This document shows, in pieces, positions 1 through 10,810 of a stretch of 64,000 bases of DNA (the stretch's first letter is position 1; each line of letters starts with the position of its first letter). The position numbers and the translations under genes were made by a program. The DNA comes from an uncultured Prochlorococcus sp. Its GTDB lineage: Bacteria; Cyanobacteriota; Cyanobacteriia; PCC-6307; Cyanobiaceae. The notes under the pieces are model-generated. The model made no database searches, was not told the origin of the DNA, and saw nothing but the letters and a program-made list of their open reading frames with translations. The stretch lies in contig CACKJM010000002.1 in assembly GCA_902600475.1 (NCBI GenBank), positions 1 to 64,000 of the forward strand, read 5' to 3'.

Positions 1-243
1 ATTATTTTCATAATCTTCCTGAATATTTTCATCCGAATTTTCATTTCTTTTTTTTGGATCACGTAAGTATTCATAAGCTTCGTTAATTAATTTAAATCTT
101 TCTTCTGCATTTAAATCATTTTTATTTAAATCGGGATGCCATTTTCTTGCTTCTCTTCGAAAGGCCTTTTTTAGTTCTTTATCGTCGAAATTAGAGGATA
201 GACCCAAAATCGACAAATAGTCTTTTTTAGAGGAAATAGTCAT
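1..243 (-). CDS. J-domain (DnaJ-like) protein, partial at window edge
   Basis: Reverse-strand translation [65 protein letters not shown] has the J-domain HPD motif; not in the ORF track; overlaps the dnaK stop by 17 bp. Confidence 0.85.
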   Translation of the reverse strand, partial: MTISSKKDYLSILGLSSNFDDKELKKAFRREARKWHPDLNKNDLNAEERFKLINEAYEYLRDPKKRNENSDENIQEDYENN

Positions 244-2224
244 TGTCCCATGGATCATCATCCCTAGAATTACCATACCTCGAATTTTTATAATTTCTAT
301 TCATTTGATTATCCCAGGGGTCATCATCCCAATAATCGTCTGAGAACAATTCATCTTTTAATGAGCCAAAAGTATTTTTAATACTCTGTAGTGGATTATT
401 ATCAGTTTTCCTTTCTACTGCAAATTTTCTGTTTAAACCAAATAATGCTTCTTGAAGAGCACTTACAGAAATTTCTAATTTTTGAGGATCATCATTATCT
501 ATATAATCTTCAACATCTTGAATAGCTAATTCAACAGCTCGTTGCTGTCTTTCAGCCCCATAAGGACCAAATTCTAAAGAAGCATCTCTAAGTCTTCTTT
601 CAGCTTGAGCTATAAGAGTCAACGCACTATTTTTTCTATCAATGACAGATCTCTTCTTCTTATCTTCACTAGCTTTTACTTTAGCTTCTTCAATTATGGA
701 ACTTATTTCTTGCTCGTTTAAATTTGAACCTCCAGAAATTGTAACTGTTTGCTTTCTTCCAGTTGTCCTATCAGTTGCACTTACTTCTAAAAGACCATTA
801 GCATCAATATCAAATGCTACCTGGACTTGAGGTATTCCTCTTGGAGCTGGAGGTATTCCTGATAGTCTAAATTTACCAAGTAATTTATTTTCAGAGGCTA
901 GAGGCCTTTCTCCCTGCCTTACTTGAACAACCACTGATGATTGGTTTGCTTCCGAAGTACTAAAAACATCAGATTCTCTAACTGGTATTGGAGTATTACG
1001 AGGAATGAGTACCTTCATAAGACCACCAATAGTTTCTAAACCTAAAGATAAGGGAGTAACGTCATTCAGAAGTAAATCTTTTAAATCACCACTAATGATT
1101 CCAGATTGTATCGCAGCTCCAACTGCTACAACTTCATCAGGATTAACAGATTGACAAGGATCATTAGGCACAAGAGTCTTTACTAATTGTTGAACCATTG
1201 GGATTCTTGTACTGCCACCTACAAGAACTACCTCATCAATATCTTCTGCGTTCCATCCAGAATCATCTAAAGCTATTTGCACAGGCTCTAATAATCTATC
1301 TAGTAAATCTTGAGATAATGATTCAAATATTTTTCTATCTAAGGTTTCTTCTATATGTAACGGTCCCTCTTTACTTGTTGTGATAAATGGTAAAGATATA
1401 TTTGTTTTTTGCAATCCTGACAATTCACATTTAGCTTTTTCAGCAGCTTCAGTTAATCTCTGTAATGCTTGTCTGTCCCTTCTTAGATCTATATCATGCT
1501 TAGCAAGAAATTTTTCTGCAAGCCAATCAACTATTTTCGAATCAAAATTATTTCCTCCTAGCTGCGTATCACCGCAAGTGGCTTTAACATCAAATATACC
1601 ATTAGAAATTTTTAATAATGAAACATCAAATGTTCCTCCTCCTAAATCAAAAACCAAAACATTATTAGAAGAACTTTTTTCAAAACCATAAGCTAGTGCA
1701 GCAGCAGTAGGTTCATTAAGAATCCTATCTACTTTAATACCAGCTAATATTGCAGAATCCTTTGTAGCTTGCCTTTGAGATTCATTAAAGTAAGCAGGGA
1801 CTGTAATAACTGCAGAGTCAACAGTATCTCCAAGATATGTTTCAGCATCATTAATTAATTTTCTAATTAATGAGCTCACTAATTCTTCTGGTGCATATTC
1901 TCTTTCTGTATTTGGACTAAGAACCCTAACGCTCCCAGTGGTATTAGCCTTTACGTTATAAGGAACTGAAATACTATTCTCATCTAATTCATCCCAGTCA
2001 CTACCAATAAATCTTTTTAAGTTATAAAAGGTATTCTTCGGATTTAGAACAAGTTGACGTCTTGCTTGGTCTCCTATTACTATTTCTTTTTCTTTTGTAA
2101 ATCCAACTATTGAAGGTGTAGTTCTAGAACCTTCAGAATTAGCGATAACAATTGGACGACCAGCTTCTATAACTCCGACAACAGAGTTAGTAGTACCTAA
2201 ATCAATTCCAACTATTTGACCCAT
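227..2224 (-). CDS. dnaK: Chaperone DnaK (Hsp70)
   Basis: [21 protein letters not shown] and [10 protein letters not shown] motifs; full length. Confidence 0.97.
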   Translation of the reverse strand: MGQIVGIDLGTTNSVVGVIEAGRPIVIANSEGSRTTPSIVGFTKEKEIVIGDQARRQLVLNPKNTFYNLKRFIGSDWDELDENSISVPYNVKANTTGSVRVLSPNTEREYAPEELVSSLIRKLINDAETYLGDTVDSAVITVPAYFNESQRQATKDSAILAGIKVDRILNEPTAAALAYGFEKSSSNNVLVFDLGGGTFDVSLLKISNGIFDVKATCGDTQLGGNNFDSKIVDWLAEKFLAKHDIDLRRDRQALQRLTEAAEKAKCELSGLQKTNISLPFITTSKEGPLHIEETLDRKIFESLSQDLLDRLLEPVQIALDDSGWNAEDIDEVVLVGGSTRIPMVQQLVKTLVPNDPCQSVNPDEVVAVGAAIQSGIISGDLKDLLLNDVTPLSLGLETIGGLMKVLIPRNTPIPVRESDVFSTSEANQSSVVVQVRQGERPLASENKLLGKFRLSGIPPAPRGIPQVQVAFDIDANGLLEVSATDRTTGRKQTVTISGGSNLNEQEISSIIEEAKVKASEDKKKRSVIDRKNSALTLIAQAERRLRDASLEFGPYGAERQQRAVELAIQDVEDYIDNDDPQKLEISVSALQEALFGLNRKFAVERKTDNNPLQSIKNTFGSLKDELFSDDYWDDDPWDNQMNRNYKNSRYGNSRDDDPWDNDYFL

Positions 2225-2436
2225 GATTTTAGATCGCTAAATTAAAGCAAAATTTACTAATAATTAAATTAATTTTTTTCTTAGATATCTACATATAATA
2301 ATAAAAATCAAATATTTTCAACTTAATTTAAATAAATAAGATTATTTATAACTTGTCAAAATGATTGCTACCAAATTTAAACATTCTATATAGACGAAAT
2401 TGTTGGTGTACTTAACCAAAATAAACTAATATAAAA

Positions 2437-2523
2437 CGGAGAGAGAGGGATTCGAACCCTCGATAAAGTTGCCCCTATACAGCATTTCCAGTGCTGCGCC
2501 TTCAACCACTCGGCCACCTCTCC
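2437..2523 (-). tRNA. tRNA-Ser(GGA)
   Basis: Reverse complement GGAGAGGTGGCCGAGTGG...CTGGAAA...GAGGGTTCGAATCCCTCTCTCTCCG folds as a class II tRNA with long variable arm; anticodon GGA. Confidence 0.95.
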
Positions 2524-2572
2524 CTAGATAACTACTTTAACCCTTTTTTATCCCATTTTTGAGGAAAGTTAT

Positions 2573-2947
2573 TTGAAAAAGACTTTCACAGTCACGATAA
2601 TAAATAAAGAAACCGGAAAGGTCTACCAAGAGCAGGTTAATAGTGACGAGTATATACTCAAGGAATTTGAAAAAAATGGCTTCAAACTCGCGTTTTCATG
2701 TAGAAATGGCTGTTGCACAAGTTGTGCAGTTAAAATAATATCTGGAACCTTGCAACAACCTGAAGCCATGGGTGTATCTCAAACCTTAAAAGACAAAGGT
2801 TATGCACTTCTTTGTGTTGCTAAAGCGACTTCAGATCTTGAAGTGGAAACTACATATGAAGATGAAGTTTATGATTTACAATTTGGACAATATTTTGGTA
2901 AGGGTAATACAAGAGTTGCGCCACCTTGGGAATTTGAGGAAGATTAA
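2573..2947 (+). CDS. 2Fe-2S ferredoxin
   Basis: CRNGCCTSCAVKIISG...LLCVA cysteine pattern of plant-type ferredoxins; TTG start. Confidence 0.9.
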   Translation: MKKTFTVTIINKETGKVYQEQVNSDEYILKEFEKNGFKLAFSCRNGCCTSCAVKIISGTLQQPEAMGVSQTLKDKGYALLCVAKATSDLEVETTYEDEVYDLQFGQYFGKGNTRVAPPWEFEED

Positions 2948-2952
2948 TTATT

Positions 2953-3801
2953 ATGTTTGAATTAAGTGAAATCGAGGAACTTGCAAATCAAATAAACTTA
3001 TCCAGTTTGTATGAAATAGCCAAGAACTCAGCTCAAATTGGTAATGAAATTCTAAAAATAAATTACAATAAAATTCAAAAAATATCATCAAAGGGTAGGA
3101 AGGGCGATCTAGTAACCAATGTAGATTTGGAAGTTGAAAATAAAATAAAAGAATATTTACTAGATGAAACACCAAACATATCTATTAATGCAGAGGAATC
3201 GGGTAAATTAAACAAATCCTCGGATTTAACATGGTGTATAGACCCATTAGACGGTACAACAAATTATTCGCATGGATATCCTTTTTTCGGAACCTCTATT
3301 GGTCTAGTATATAAAAATAACCCAATTATTGGGGCTATATCAGTACCTTATTTAAATGAATTATATTCTGCTTGTATCGGTTTAGGTTCATTCTGCAATG
3401 ATAAAGAGCTTAAAGTATCGAGTCCATCTAATCTTTCTGATAGTCTACTCGTAACAGGTTTCTCTTACGACAGATTTGAGACAGAGGATAATAATTATGC
3501 CGAATTTTGTTATTTAACACATAAAACTAGAGGAGTCAGAAGAGGAGGAGCAGCAGCAGTTGATCTTGCATTTGTTGCTGCAGGTAAGGTAGATGGATAC
3601 TGGGAAAGAGGATTGGAGGTATGGGACTTAGCGGCCGGTGCTATTATTGTTAAAGAAGCTGGTGGTATTATTTCTGATTATCCATCAGGCAAATTTAATT
3701 TAAGTTCTGGAAGAATACTTGCATGCTCTCCTAGTCTTGAGAATGAATTAAAAAATGAACTAGATAAAGTTTCTCCATTTAAAAAAAATCTCTATACATA
3801 A
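2953..3801 (+). CDS. Inositol monophosphatase family protein
   Basis: WCIDPLDGTTNYSHGYPFF and WDLAAGAIIVKEAGG motifs. Confidence 0.92.
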   Translation: MFELSEIEELANQINLSSLYEIAKNSAQIGNEILKINYNKIQKISSKGRKGDLVTNVDLEVENKIKEYLLDETPNISINAEESGKLNKSSDLTWCIDPLDGTTNYSHGYPFFGTSIGLVYKNNPIIGAISVPYLNELYSACIGLGSFCNDKELKVSSPSNLSDSLLVTGFSYDRFETEDNNYAEFCYLTHKTRGVRRGGAAAVDLAFVAAGKVDGYWERGLEVWDLAAGAIIVKEAGGIISDYPSGKFNLSSGRILACSPSLENELKNELDKVSPFKKNLYT

Positions 3802-3819
3802 AATTCGTTAAGTATTAAA

Positions 3820-4971
3820 ATGACAGATATAAAGGAAATTAAATTAGTAGATGTTAAAAATAATTCTAACATCATAAATAATTTAAATAGTATCTATAAA
3901 ATATGGGGCTACGAAGAGGTTTCACCCTCTTTTATCAATACTTTAGAGACGATAAAAGGACGAGGCGTTATTGAAGAAAATCAGGTTGTGGGAATAGTAA
4001 GTAATAATTCATTATGTCTTAGGCCAGAAATGACAACATCTATTGTTAAATTGTCATCTACTAGATTAATAAATAAAAAAAGACCAATAAGATTATTTAC
4101 CAATGGCATGGTCTTTGATAAAAAACAAAATAATGAGAATTCATTTAATTTACAAGAGAACCTGCAAAGTGGAATTGAGTTAATTGGATATGATACAAAA
4201 TACCCTGAAATTGAAGTTATTAATATTTTGTTTGATGCAATCGATAATATTAATTTGAAGGATGGTTGTAATTTATTTCTACTTGTAAGCACCACAAAAA
4301 TTATGGATTTAATCTTGAATAAATATAAGAATAATAATTTCGAAGAAATTAAAAAAAGTCTTGTTAATTTTGATCAAGATAATTTATCTAAATTAGGAAT
4401 AGATCAAGATGATAAATATATTCTTAAAGATCTCTTATTCACAAGAGGAGAACCAACCGCAATATTAAAAAAATTGAAAAATAAATACGGCAGTAGTAAA
4501 ACTTTAGATGACTTAAATTTTTTATTTGAAACATTATCAAAAATATCAATTAAATATGGTGTTAAATTACAACTTGATCCTACGTTTCAACCTCACTTGA
4601 ATTTATATGAAGGTATAGTTTTTCAACTAATAGGGGATGATGGTAAAAATAAATGCGTGATAGCAAAAGGGGGAAGATATGATGAATTAGTAAGATACTT
4701 TAGTCCTAATGAGAAAATCTTAAATGGTATTGGATTTACAATTTCAATAGACATTTTAAGAAATTTAATTAGGGAAGAAAAGACAGATAAAACAAAGATT
4801 TTATTAATGTTTAAAGATTATTATTTATTGGAAAAAGCTATGAATGAACAAAAAGTACTACAAAAAAAAGGCAATATTGCCGTCTTACATTTAAATCCAT
4901 GTGATGACTTGGCTAAAGCCAATCAAATAATGAAAGAAAACAATTGTAGTGAGATTCTGTGGGTTAAGTAA
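3820..4971 (+). CDS. hisZ: ATP phosphoribosyltransferase regulatory subunit-like (HisZ / HisRS-like)
   Basis: Class II aaRS-like fold motifs (LRPEMTTSIVKL, GGRYDELVRYF), no anticodon-binding domain; size 383 aa. Confidence 0.8.
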   Translation: MTDIKEIKLVDVKNNSNIINNLNSIYKIWGYEEVSPSFINTLETIKGRGVIEENQVVGIVSNNSLCLRPEMTTSIVKLSSTRLINKKRPIRLFTNGMVFDKKQNNENSFNLQENLQSGIELIGYDTKYPEIEVINILFDAIDNINLKDGCNLFLLVSTTKIMDLILNKYKNNNFEEIKKSLVNFDQDNLSKLGIDQDDKYILKDLLFTRGEPTAILKKLKNKYGSSKTLDDLNFLFETLSKISIKYGVKLQLDPTFQPHLNLYEGIVFQLIGDDGKNKCVIAKGGRYDELVRYFSPNEKILNGIGFTISIDILRNLIREEKTDKTKILLMFKDYYLLEKAMNEQKVLQKKGNIAVLHLNPCDDLAKANQIMKENNCSEILWVK

Positions 4972-5090
4972 TACCTTTTAAAATATTTTTTAAGTTTTTA
5001 AATTCAAATATTGTTCGGACAATACTCCTAATTAAACTTGATTAACTAGTTTTTTAGAAATAAGATTTTAAGATGTTTGATTTTTTTTAA

Positions 5091-6995
5091 ATGGAAAAAG
5101 GCGAAATTCGTATTAATACCGAAAATATTTTCCCAATTATCAAGAAGGCAGTATATTCTGACCATGAAATCTTTTTAAGAGAGCTTGTAAGTAACGGTGT
5201 TGACGCAATAAGTAAACGAAGGATGGCCTCTATGGCAGGCGATTGCGAAAATACTGAAGAAGCTCAAGTAAAAATATCTATTGACCGTGAGAAAAATACC
5301 CTAACAATTTCTGATAATGGAATTGGAATGAACGATGAAGAAATTAAAAAGTACATAAACCAAGTAGCATTCTCGAGTGCAGAAGAATTCCTAACAAAAT
5401 ACAAAAAAAATGATGATGAATTTATAGGTCATTTTGGACTTGGTTTTTATTCAAGTTTCATGGTGGCAGATAGGGTTGATATATTAACTAAATCAGCAAT
5501 TGGAGAATCAAAAGCTTTCAAATGGTCTTGTGATGGATCGCCTAACTTCACGTTAGAAGAATCAGAAAGAGAGTTCATTGGTACAGATGTGATACTTCAT
5601 TTACTTGAAGAAGAAAAAGAGTTTATTGAACCTGAAAGAATTAAATCATTAATAAAAAAATATTGTGATTTTATGCCAATAGATGTCTTATTAGAAGGTG
5701 AGACAATCAATAAAAAAAATCCACCTTGGAGAAAACAACCTAGTGAATTAAAAGATGAAGATTATATTGAGTTATATAAATACCTATATCCATTTCAGGG
5801 AGATCCACTGTTATGGATTCACTTAAATACAGATTATCCATATGACATACAAGGGATATTGTATTTTCCTAAGCTGTTGGGTAGAGCTGATTGGGAAAAG
5901 GGAGAAATTAAACTATTTTGTAATCAAGTTTTTGTAAGTGATTCAATTAAAGAGATAGTACCAAAATACCTATTACCGTTAAGAGGAGTTATTGATTCTA
6001 CAGATATACCTCTAAATGTTAGTAGAAGCGCATTACAAACAGATAGAAAAGTAAGATCCATATCCTCATTTATCTCAAAAAAAATCGCTAATAAACTGAA
6101 GGATTTGATAAAAAATTCTCCAGAATTTTATGCAGAAATTTGGGATTCTATCTCTGCTTTTATTAAAATTGGTGCTATCGAAGATGAAAAATTCGCAGAT
6201 TTAGTAGATAACAGTATTATTTTTGAAACAATCATAAATTCGGAGAAAGACGTAACTAAAGATATTGAAAATAAGTCGCTTATCAAATCCAATGATAAAT
6301 ATTTCACGACTCTGGCAAATTACAAAGAACGAAATAAGATAATTGATGCTAAAAAAATAATTTATTGTTCAGATTCGATTGCTCAGTCAAGCGCATTAAA
6401 TATCTGCTTATCTGATAATAAGGAAGTCATTAAATCAGATCCCTTAATTGATGCACAATTTCTTCCTTGGTTAGAAAGTAAAAACGAAGATTATCAATTC
6501 CAAAGAGTTGATTCAGAAATAAATGAACTAGAAGATAAAGAATCTAAAGAAATTGTAGATAAGGATGGCAAATCAAATACAGAAAATCTTAGAGATACTA
6601 TTGTAAAAGCTCTTAACAACGAGAAAGTAACAGTTAAAGTTCAGTCACTTACAAGTAAAGGTGCACCACCTGCAATGATCTTGCTTCCAGAACAAATGAG
6701 AAGAATTAATGATATGGGCGCTTACATGGAACAAAAGATGCCTACCCTACCTGAATATCATGTGCTTTTAATTAACAAGGAACATCCACTTATTGTTGGC
6801 CTCAATAAAATTTCAGGAAATAAAATAATTGTTGATCAAAAAGATCCTGTTGAAAATCCATTGACATCTAAAATTGCTAATCATGTTTACGATATGGCTA
6901 AACTATCCGTTGGTGGATTAGATCAAGAGCAGATAATTAATTTACAAAATAATAATGCAGAATTAATTTCAGAATTGCTAAGTTCAACAACATAA
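5091..6995 (+). CDS. htpG: Chaperone HtpG (Hsp90)
   Basis: FLRELVSNGVDAISK, DNGIGM, GHFGLGFYSSFMV motifs. Confidence 0.97.
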   Translation: MEKGEIRINTENIFPIIKKAVYSDHEIFLRELVSNGVDAISKRRMASMAGDCENTEEAQVKISIDREKNTLTISDNGIGMNDEEIKKYINQVAFSSAEEFLTKYKKNDDEFIGHFGLGFYSSFMVADRVDILTKSAIGESKAFKWSCDGSPNFTLEESEREFIGTDVILHLLEEEKEFIEPERIKSLIKKYCDFMPIDVLLEGETINKKNPPWRKQPSELKDEDYIELYKYLYPFQGDPLLWIHLNTDYPYDIQGILYFPKLLGRADWEKGEIKLFCNQVFVSDSIKEIVPKYLLPLRGVIDSTDIPLNVSRSALQTDRKVRSISSFISKKIANKLKDLIKNSPEFYAEIWDSISAFIKIGAIEDEKFADLVDNSIIFETIINSEKDVTKDIENKSLIKSNDKYFTTLANYKERNKIIDAKKIIYCSDSIAQSSALNICLSDNKEVIKSDPLIDAQFLPWLESKNEDYQFQRVDSEINELEDKESKEIVDKDGKSNTENLRDTIVKALNNEKVTVKVQSLTSKGAPPAMILLPEQMRRINDMGAYMEQKMPTLPEYHVLLINKEHPLIVGLNKISGNKIIVDQKDPVENPLTSKIANHVYDMAKLSVGGLDQEQIINLQNNNAELISELLSSTT

Positions 6996-7033
6996 GTCGT
7001 ATGTTAAAATTTCTAAAGATATAATTTAAAAAT

Positions 7034-7270
7034 ATGTCAAGAGTCTGCGAACTGACTGGTGCAAAAGCTAATAACGGAATGGCTGTGAGCCACTCACATA
7101 TTCGTACAAAAAAATTACAACAAGTTAATCTTCAAAAAAGAAGACTGTGGTGGGAAGAAGGAAAAAAATGGGTAAATTTAAAAATTAGTACCAAAGCATT
7201 AAAATCTGTACAAAAGGTAGGTCTGGATAAATTCGCTAAATCAAATGGAGTAGATTTAAAAAAATTCTAA
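7034..7270 (+). CDS. rpmB: 50S ribosomal protein L28
   Basis: [27 protein letters not shown] signature. Confidence 0.97.
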   Translation: MSRVCELTGAKANNGMAVSHSHIRTKKLQQVNLQKRRLWWEEGKKWVNLKISTKALKSVQKVGLDKFAKSNGVDLKKF

Positions 7271-7272
7271 AT

Positions 7273-7809
7273 TTGATGAGAAGTTTAGTTGCAAGTTTAT
7301 TAATATCATTTTTTCTTTTATTTAATTGTAATTCAGCTTTAGCTTTTGACTTTGCACCTGAAATTGGTGATTTAGCTCCAACCTTTAAGCTGGAAGGTTT
7401 TAATAAAAACATAAAAACAAAAAAATTTTGGGAATTAAATGATTTTCAAGGTAAGTGGCTTGTTATGTATTTTTATCCAAAGGACTTTACAGCAGGTTGC
7501 ACTCTTGAAGCTAAAGGTTTTTCTGAATTAAAAGGAGATTTTTCAAAATATAATGCCGAAATTGTTGGGATTAGTGCTGATAATCAAGATTCTCATGAAA
7601 GTTTCTGCAGCGAGAAATCAATAAACTACACTTTATTATCTGATCCTGAAGGAATTATTAGCGATAAATATGGTTCTTGGATTCCTCCATTTTCAGATAG
7701 AAATACTTTTTTGATTTCTCCAGAAGGAGAAATTTCTTATAGATGGATAAGTGTTTTACCTATAAATCATGCCAAGGACGTACTTAATGTACTAAAGAAA
7801 AAAATATAA
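7273..7809 (+). CDS. Peroxiredoxin (AhpC/TSA, Bcp/PrxQ-like) with N-terminal signal peptide
   Basis: YFYPKDFTAGCTLEAKGF peroxidatic Cys motif; hydrophobic N-terminus. Confidence 0.9.
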   Translation: MMRSLVASLLISFFLLFNCNSALAFDFAPEIGDLAPTFKLEGFNKNIKTKKFWELNDFQGKWLVMYFYPKDFTAGCTLEAKGFSELKGDFSKYNAEIVGISADNQDSHESFCSEKSINYTLLSDPEGIISDKYGSWIPPFSDRNTFLISPEGEISYRWISVLPINHAKDVLNVLKKKI

Positions 7810-7812
7810 ATT

Positions 7813-8115
7813 TTGCACGAACTTTCATTTGGAACATGGATAATTCATATCTCTTCAGTAATTGAATGGATTTTTACGATCTTTATCATATACAAAATCT
7901 CTACATATAAAAAATATAATTTATTTTTTTGGTTAAGCTTAGCTATGATCCCAAACTTAATAGGAGCTATGTGCGCTATAACTTGGCATATTTATGATAA
8001 TCAAGATGCATTGTATGGATTAGTATCGCTTCAAGGGTTATTTACATTTATAGGAAATTCAACATTAGCCTTAGCTGCAATAATAATTTTTAAAGGAAAA
8101 GAGACTTATGAATGA
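7813..8115 (+). CDS. Small membrane protein, DUF2499/Ycf49-like
   Basis: Three predicted TM segments, SFGTWIIHISSVIEW and AMCAITWHIYDN typical of the family; TTG start. Confidence 0.7.
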   Translation: MHELSFGTWIIHISSVIEWIFTIFIIYKISTYKKYNLFFWLSLAMIPNLIGAMCAITWHIYDNQDALYGLVSLQGLFTFIGNSTLALAAIIIFKGKETYE

Positions 8116-8443
8116 TTTATTTTTTAAATATATAGACAAATTAGGTTCGATTGATAACACATTATTATTCGCAGTATCAATAATTCCATATGCAATATTT
8201 TTGTTTTACTTATATAAAATCAAATCTGTTAATATTTTTGTAAAAACAGGATTTTCCTTAACTGTTTTTTTCGTATTCATAACTATATTGGTTTCTATCT
8301 TTACACTAAATTACTATGATAAAACCCTTGTTGAGGTTGACTTTCTGCATGGCTTTGCAGAATCGTTCCTAACTCTAAGTGATTTTGTTATTTTGTTTGG
8401 ATTTATAAAGTTGTTAAATAGTTTAGAAGTAAACAACTCTTAA
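8108..8443 (+). CDS. Membrane protein, DUF3593-like
   Basis: Overlaps preceding DUF2499-like gene; SIIPYAIFLFYLYK, LHGFAESFLTLSDFVILFG. Confidence 0.65.
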   Translation: MNDLFFKYIDKLGSIDNTLLFAVSIIPYAIFLFYLYKIKSVNIFVKTGFSLTVFFVFITILVSIFTLNYYDKTLVEVDFLHGFAESFLTLSDFVILFGFIKLLNSLEVNNS

Positions 8444-8509
8444 GACCTTTTACAATTTTGTGTTTTTTAGGTAAAAGTATTAGAGAATATATGAAAATAA
8501 CGATTTTTT

Positions 8510-8770
8510 ATGTTTACTACAGTATTTGCAGCTGCAGATCCAGCAACTTTTTCTTGGTCTCCAAAGTGTGCCGTCGTAATGATTGCATGTAATGTTTTTG
8601 CTTATGCAATTGCTAGAGCAACAATAAGAAAACCTAATGAAGGTTTTGAAATACCTAATTCAAAATTCTATGGTGGTTTAAGTCACGCATCAGTTGTAGG
8701 TGCTAATTGCCTAGGTCATATTTTCGGAATTGGGGCAATCTTAGGATTAGCCTCACGAGGTGTTTTATAA
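8510..8770 (+). CDS. psaK: Photosystem I subunit PsaK
   Basis: WSPKCAVVMIACNVFAYAIARATI...GGLSHASVVGANCLGHIFGIGAILGL. Confidence 0.92.
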   Translation: MFTTVFAAADPATFSWSPKCAVVMIACNVFAYAIARATIRKPNEGFEIPNSKFYGGLSHASVVGANCLGHIFGIGAILGLASRGVL

Positions 8771-8802
8771 ATATTTATTTATTAAATATTTATTTATTAA
8801 AT
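8769..8802. repeat. 15-bp perfect tandem repeat AAATATTTATTTATT x2 (plus AAAT)
   Basis: Direct reading between convergent psaK and dxs. Confidence 0.9.
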
Positions 8803-8804
8803 TT

Positions 8805-10694
8805 TTAATTATTTAACTTTAATTTCCTGATAATGTTATCTGCCATCTGATCAGGCATAAGTCCTAGTTTTTCTTTACTCTGATCAGGTGAAGCATGATC
8901 AACTAAAACATCAGGTATACCTATTCTGTATACAGGAACGTTTATTTCATTATCGTTAAATAATTCAACTATTGCCGATCCAAATCCACCTACTAAGGTT
9001 CCTTCTTCCATGGTTACAACTTTTTGAATCCTACTTGCTAAAGGCATAATAAGATTTTTATCGAGAGGTTTAACAAATCTTGCATTAACAATGCATGCAT
9101 TAATGTTCATATTTTTTAAGATTTTTGCTGTTTCGATTGCTGATGTGACCATTGAACCATAAGCAATAATTAAAATATCTTCTCCTTCTTCAAGTATTTC
9201 AGCTTCTCCTATATTCAAAGGTTCCCAACCCTCATCCATTACAGCCACCCCTAATCCAGAACCTCTGGGAATTCTTAGAGCTGTTGGACCCTTATGGTTA
9301 ATTGATGTTATTAACATTCTCTGTAATTCAGACTCATCTTTTGGTGCCATTAATACAAAATTAGGTATAGATCTCATATAACTGATATCGTACTGGCCTT
9401 GATGAGTTGGACCGTCAGCCCCAACTATTCCAGCTCTATCAAGTACAAACGAAACAGGTAAATTTTGTATCCCTACATCATGAATTAATTGATCGAAAGC
9501 ACGTTGGAGAAAAGTACTATAAATAGCTACAACAGGTTTAAGACCATCGCAAGACATTCCTGCCGCAAGAGTAACTGCATGTTGTTCTGCTATTCCTACA
9601 TCGATATATTGATCTGGAATATTTTTTTGCAATATATCTAAACCAGTACCTGTAGCCATTGCTGCTGTAATACCAACAACTTTGCTATCTTGTTCACATA
9701 TTTTCAATAAGGTTTGACCAAAGATTTTACTATAACTAACTGGCTTTGGTTTCTTTGATGGAATAGATTTCCCAGTTGTAAGATCAAATGCAGACTGTGC
9801 GTGATAACCTACTTGATCAGCTTCTGCGTAAGGGTACCCCTTCCCTTTTGTTGTAACTACATGAACAAGTACAGGTCTTTTAAGTTTATGTGCAGCGTTA
9901 AAAGTCTTAACTAAGTTACCAATATCATGACCATCAATTGGTCCCATATATGTAAATCCAAGTTCTTCAAAAACAGCTCCAACCTTAGGCACAGAAAGTC
10001 GTCTAACGCTTCCTTTAATATTTTTGAGTTCTTCTGGAATATCCTTACCAATTAAAGGAATATTTTTAACACTCTCTTGAACACTATCGGACAAAAATTG
10101 CAATGGTGGACTTACTCTTACCTTATTTAAGTAAGATGATAGGGCTCCAACCGGAGGTGAAATAGACATATCATTATCGTTCAAGATTACAACTAAGGGA
10201 GTATTTGGTAAGTGACCTGCATGATTTATAGCTTCTAATGCCATTCCCCCAGTTAGTGCTCCATCTCCAATAATGGCAACACATTTATAATTTTCACCTT
10301 TTCTATCTCTAGCTATTGCCATTCCTAAAGCAGCAGAAATAGAAGTACTTGCATGTCCAGCCCCAAAATGATCAAATTTACTTTCACTTCTTTTTAGATA
10401 TCCAGCAATTCCATTTTGTTGTCTTAGAGAATCAAACTGACTGAAACGTCCTGTAATTAATTTATGAGGGTAACCTTGATGTCCTACATCCCAAACAACT
10501 TTGTCAAAATCAAGATCAAGAGTTTGATATAAAGCCAATGTCAACTCAACTACACCTAATCCAGGACCAAGATGTCCTCCACTAGTAGATACTACTTGAA
10601 GATGTCTTTCTCTAATTTGACAAGCAATTTCCTCTAATTGTGAAACTGTTAAGCCATGAAGTTGATTTGGATGACTTAACTCACTTAAAAGCAT
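8805..10694 (-). CDS. dxs: 1-deoxy-D-xylulose-5-phosphate synthase
   Basis: [50 protein letters not shown]. Confidence 0.97.
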   Translation of the reverse strand: MLLSELSHPNQLHGLTVSQLEEIACQIRERHLQVVSTSGGHLGPGLGVVELTLALYQTLDLDFDKVVWDVGHQGYPHKLITGRFSQFDSLRQQNGIAGYLKRSESKFDHFGAGHASTSISAALGMAIARDRKGENYKCVAIIGDGALTGGMALEAINHAGHLPNTPLVVILNDNDMSISPPVGALSSYLNKVRVSPPLQFLSDSVQESVKNIPLIGKDIPEELKNIKGSVRRLSVPKVGAVFEELGFTYMGPIDGHDIGNLVKTFNAAHKLKRPVLVHVVTTKGKGYPYAEADQVGYHAQSAFDLTTGKSIPSKKPKPVSYSKIFGQTLLKICEQDSKVVGITAAMATGTGLDILQKNIPDQYIDVGIAEQHAVTLAAGMSCDGLKPVVAIYSTFLQRAFDQLIHDVGIQNLPVSFVLDRAGIVGADGPTHQGQYDISYMRSIPNFVLMAPKDESELQRMLITSINHKGPTALRIPRGSGLGVAVMDEGWEPLNIGEAEILEEGEDILIIAYGSMVTSAIETAKILKNMNINACIVNARFVKPLDKNLIMPLASRIQKVVTMEEGTLVGGFGSAIVELFNDNEINVPVYRIGIPDVLVDHASPDQSKEKLGLMPDQMADNIIRKLKLNN

Positions 10695-10810
10695 TTAACA
10701 AAAATTGGTATCTATATAATCTAAAACGTCGAGGTGCAAAATGAGTATTTTTTTTGAAATAGATCATGTAATGTTTTATTAGATTAATAATTAATGCTAA
10801 AAATATATAT

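Noticed and set aside
642-1691. Plus-strand ORFs inside dnaK
   Set aside because: Antisense shadows of a strongly conserved gene.
2951-3175. Minus-strand ORF antisense to the inositol monophosphatase gene
   Set aside because: Opposite strand has clear family motifs; antisense frame has no recognisable domain.
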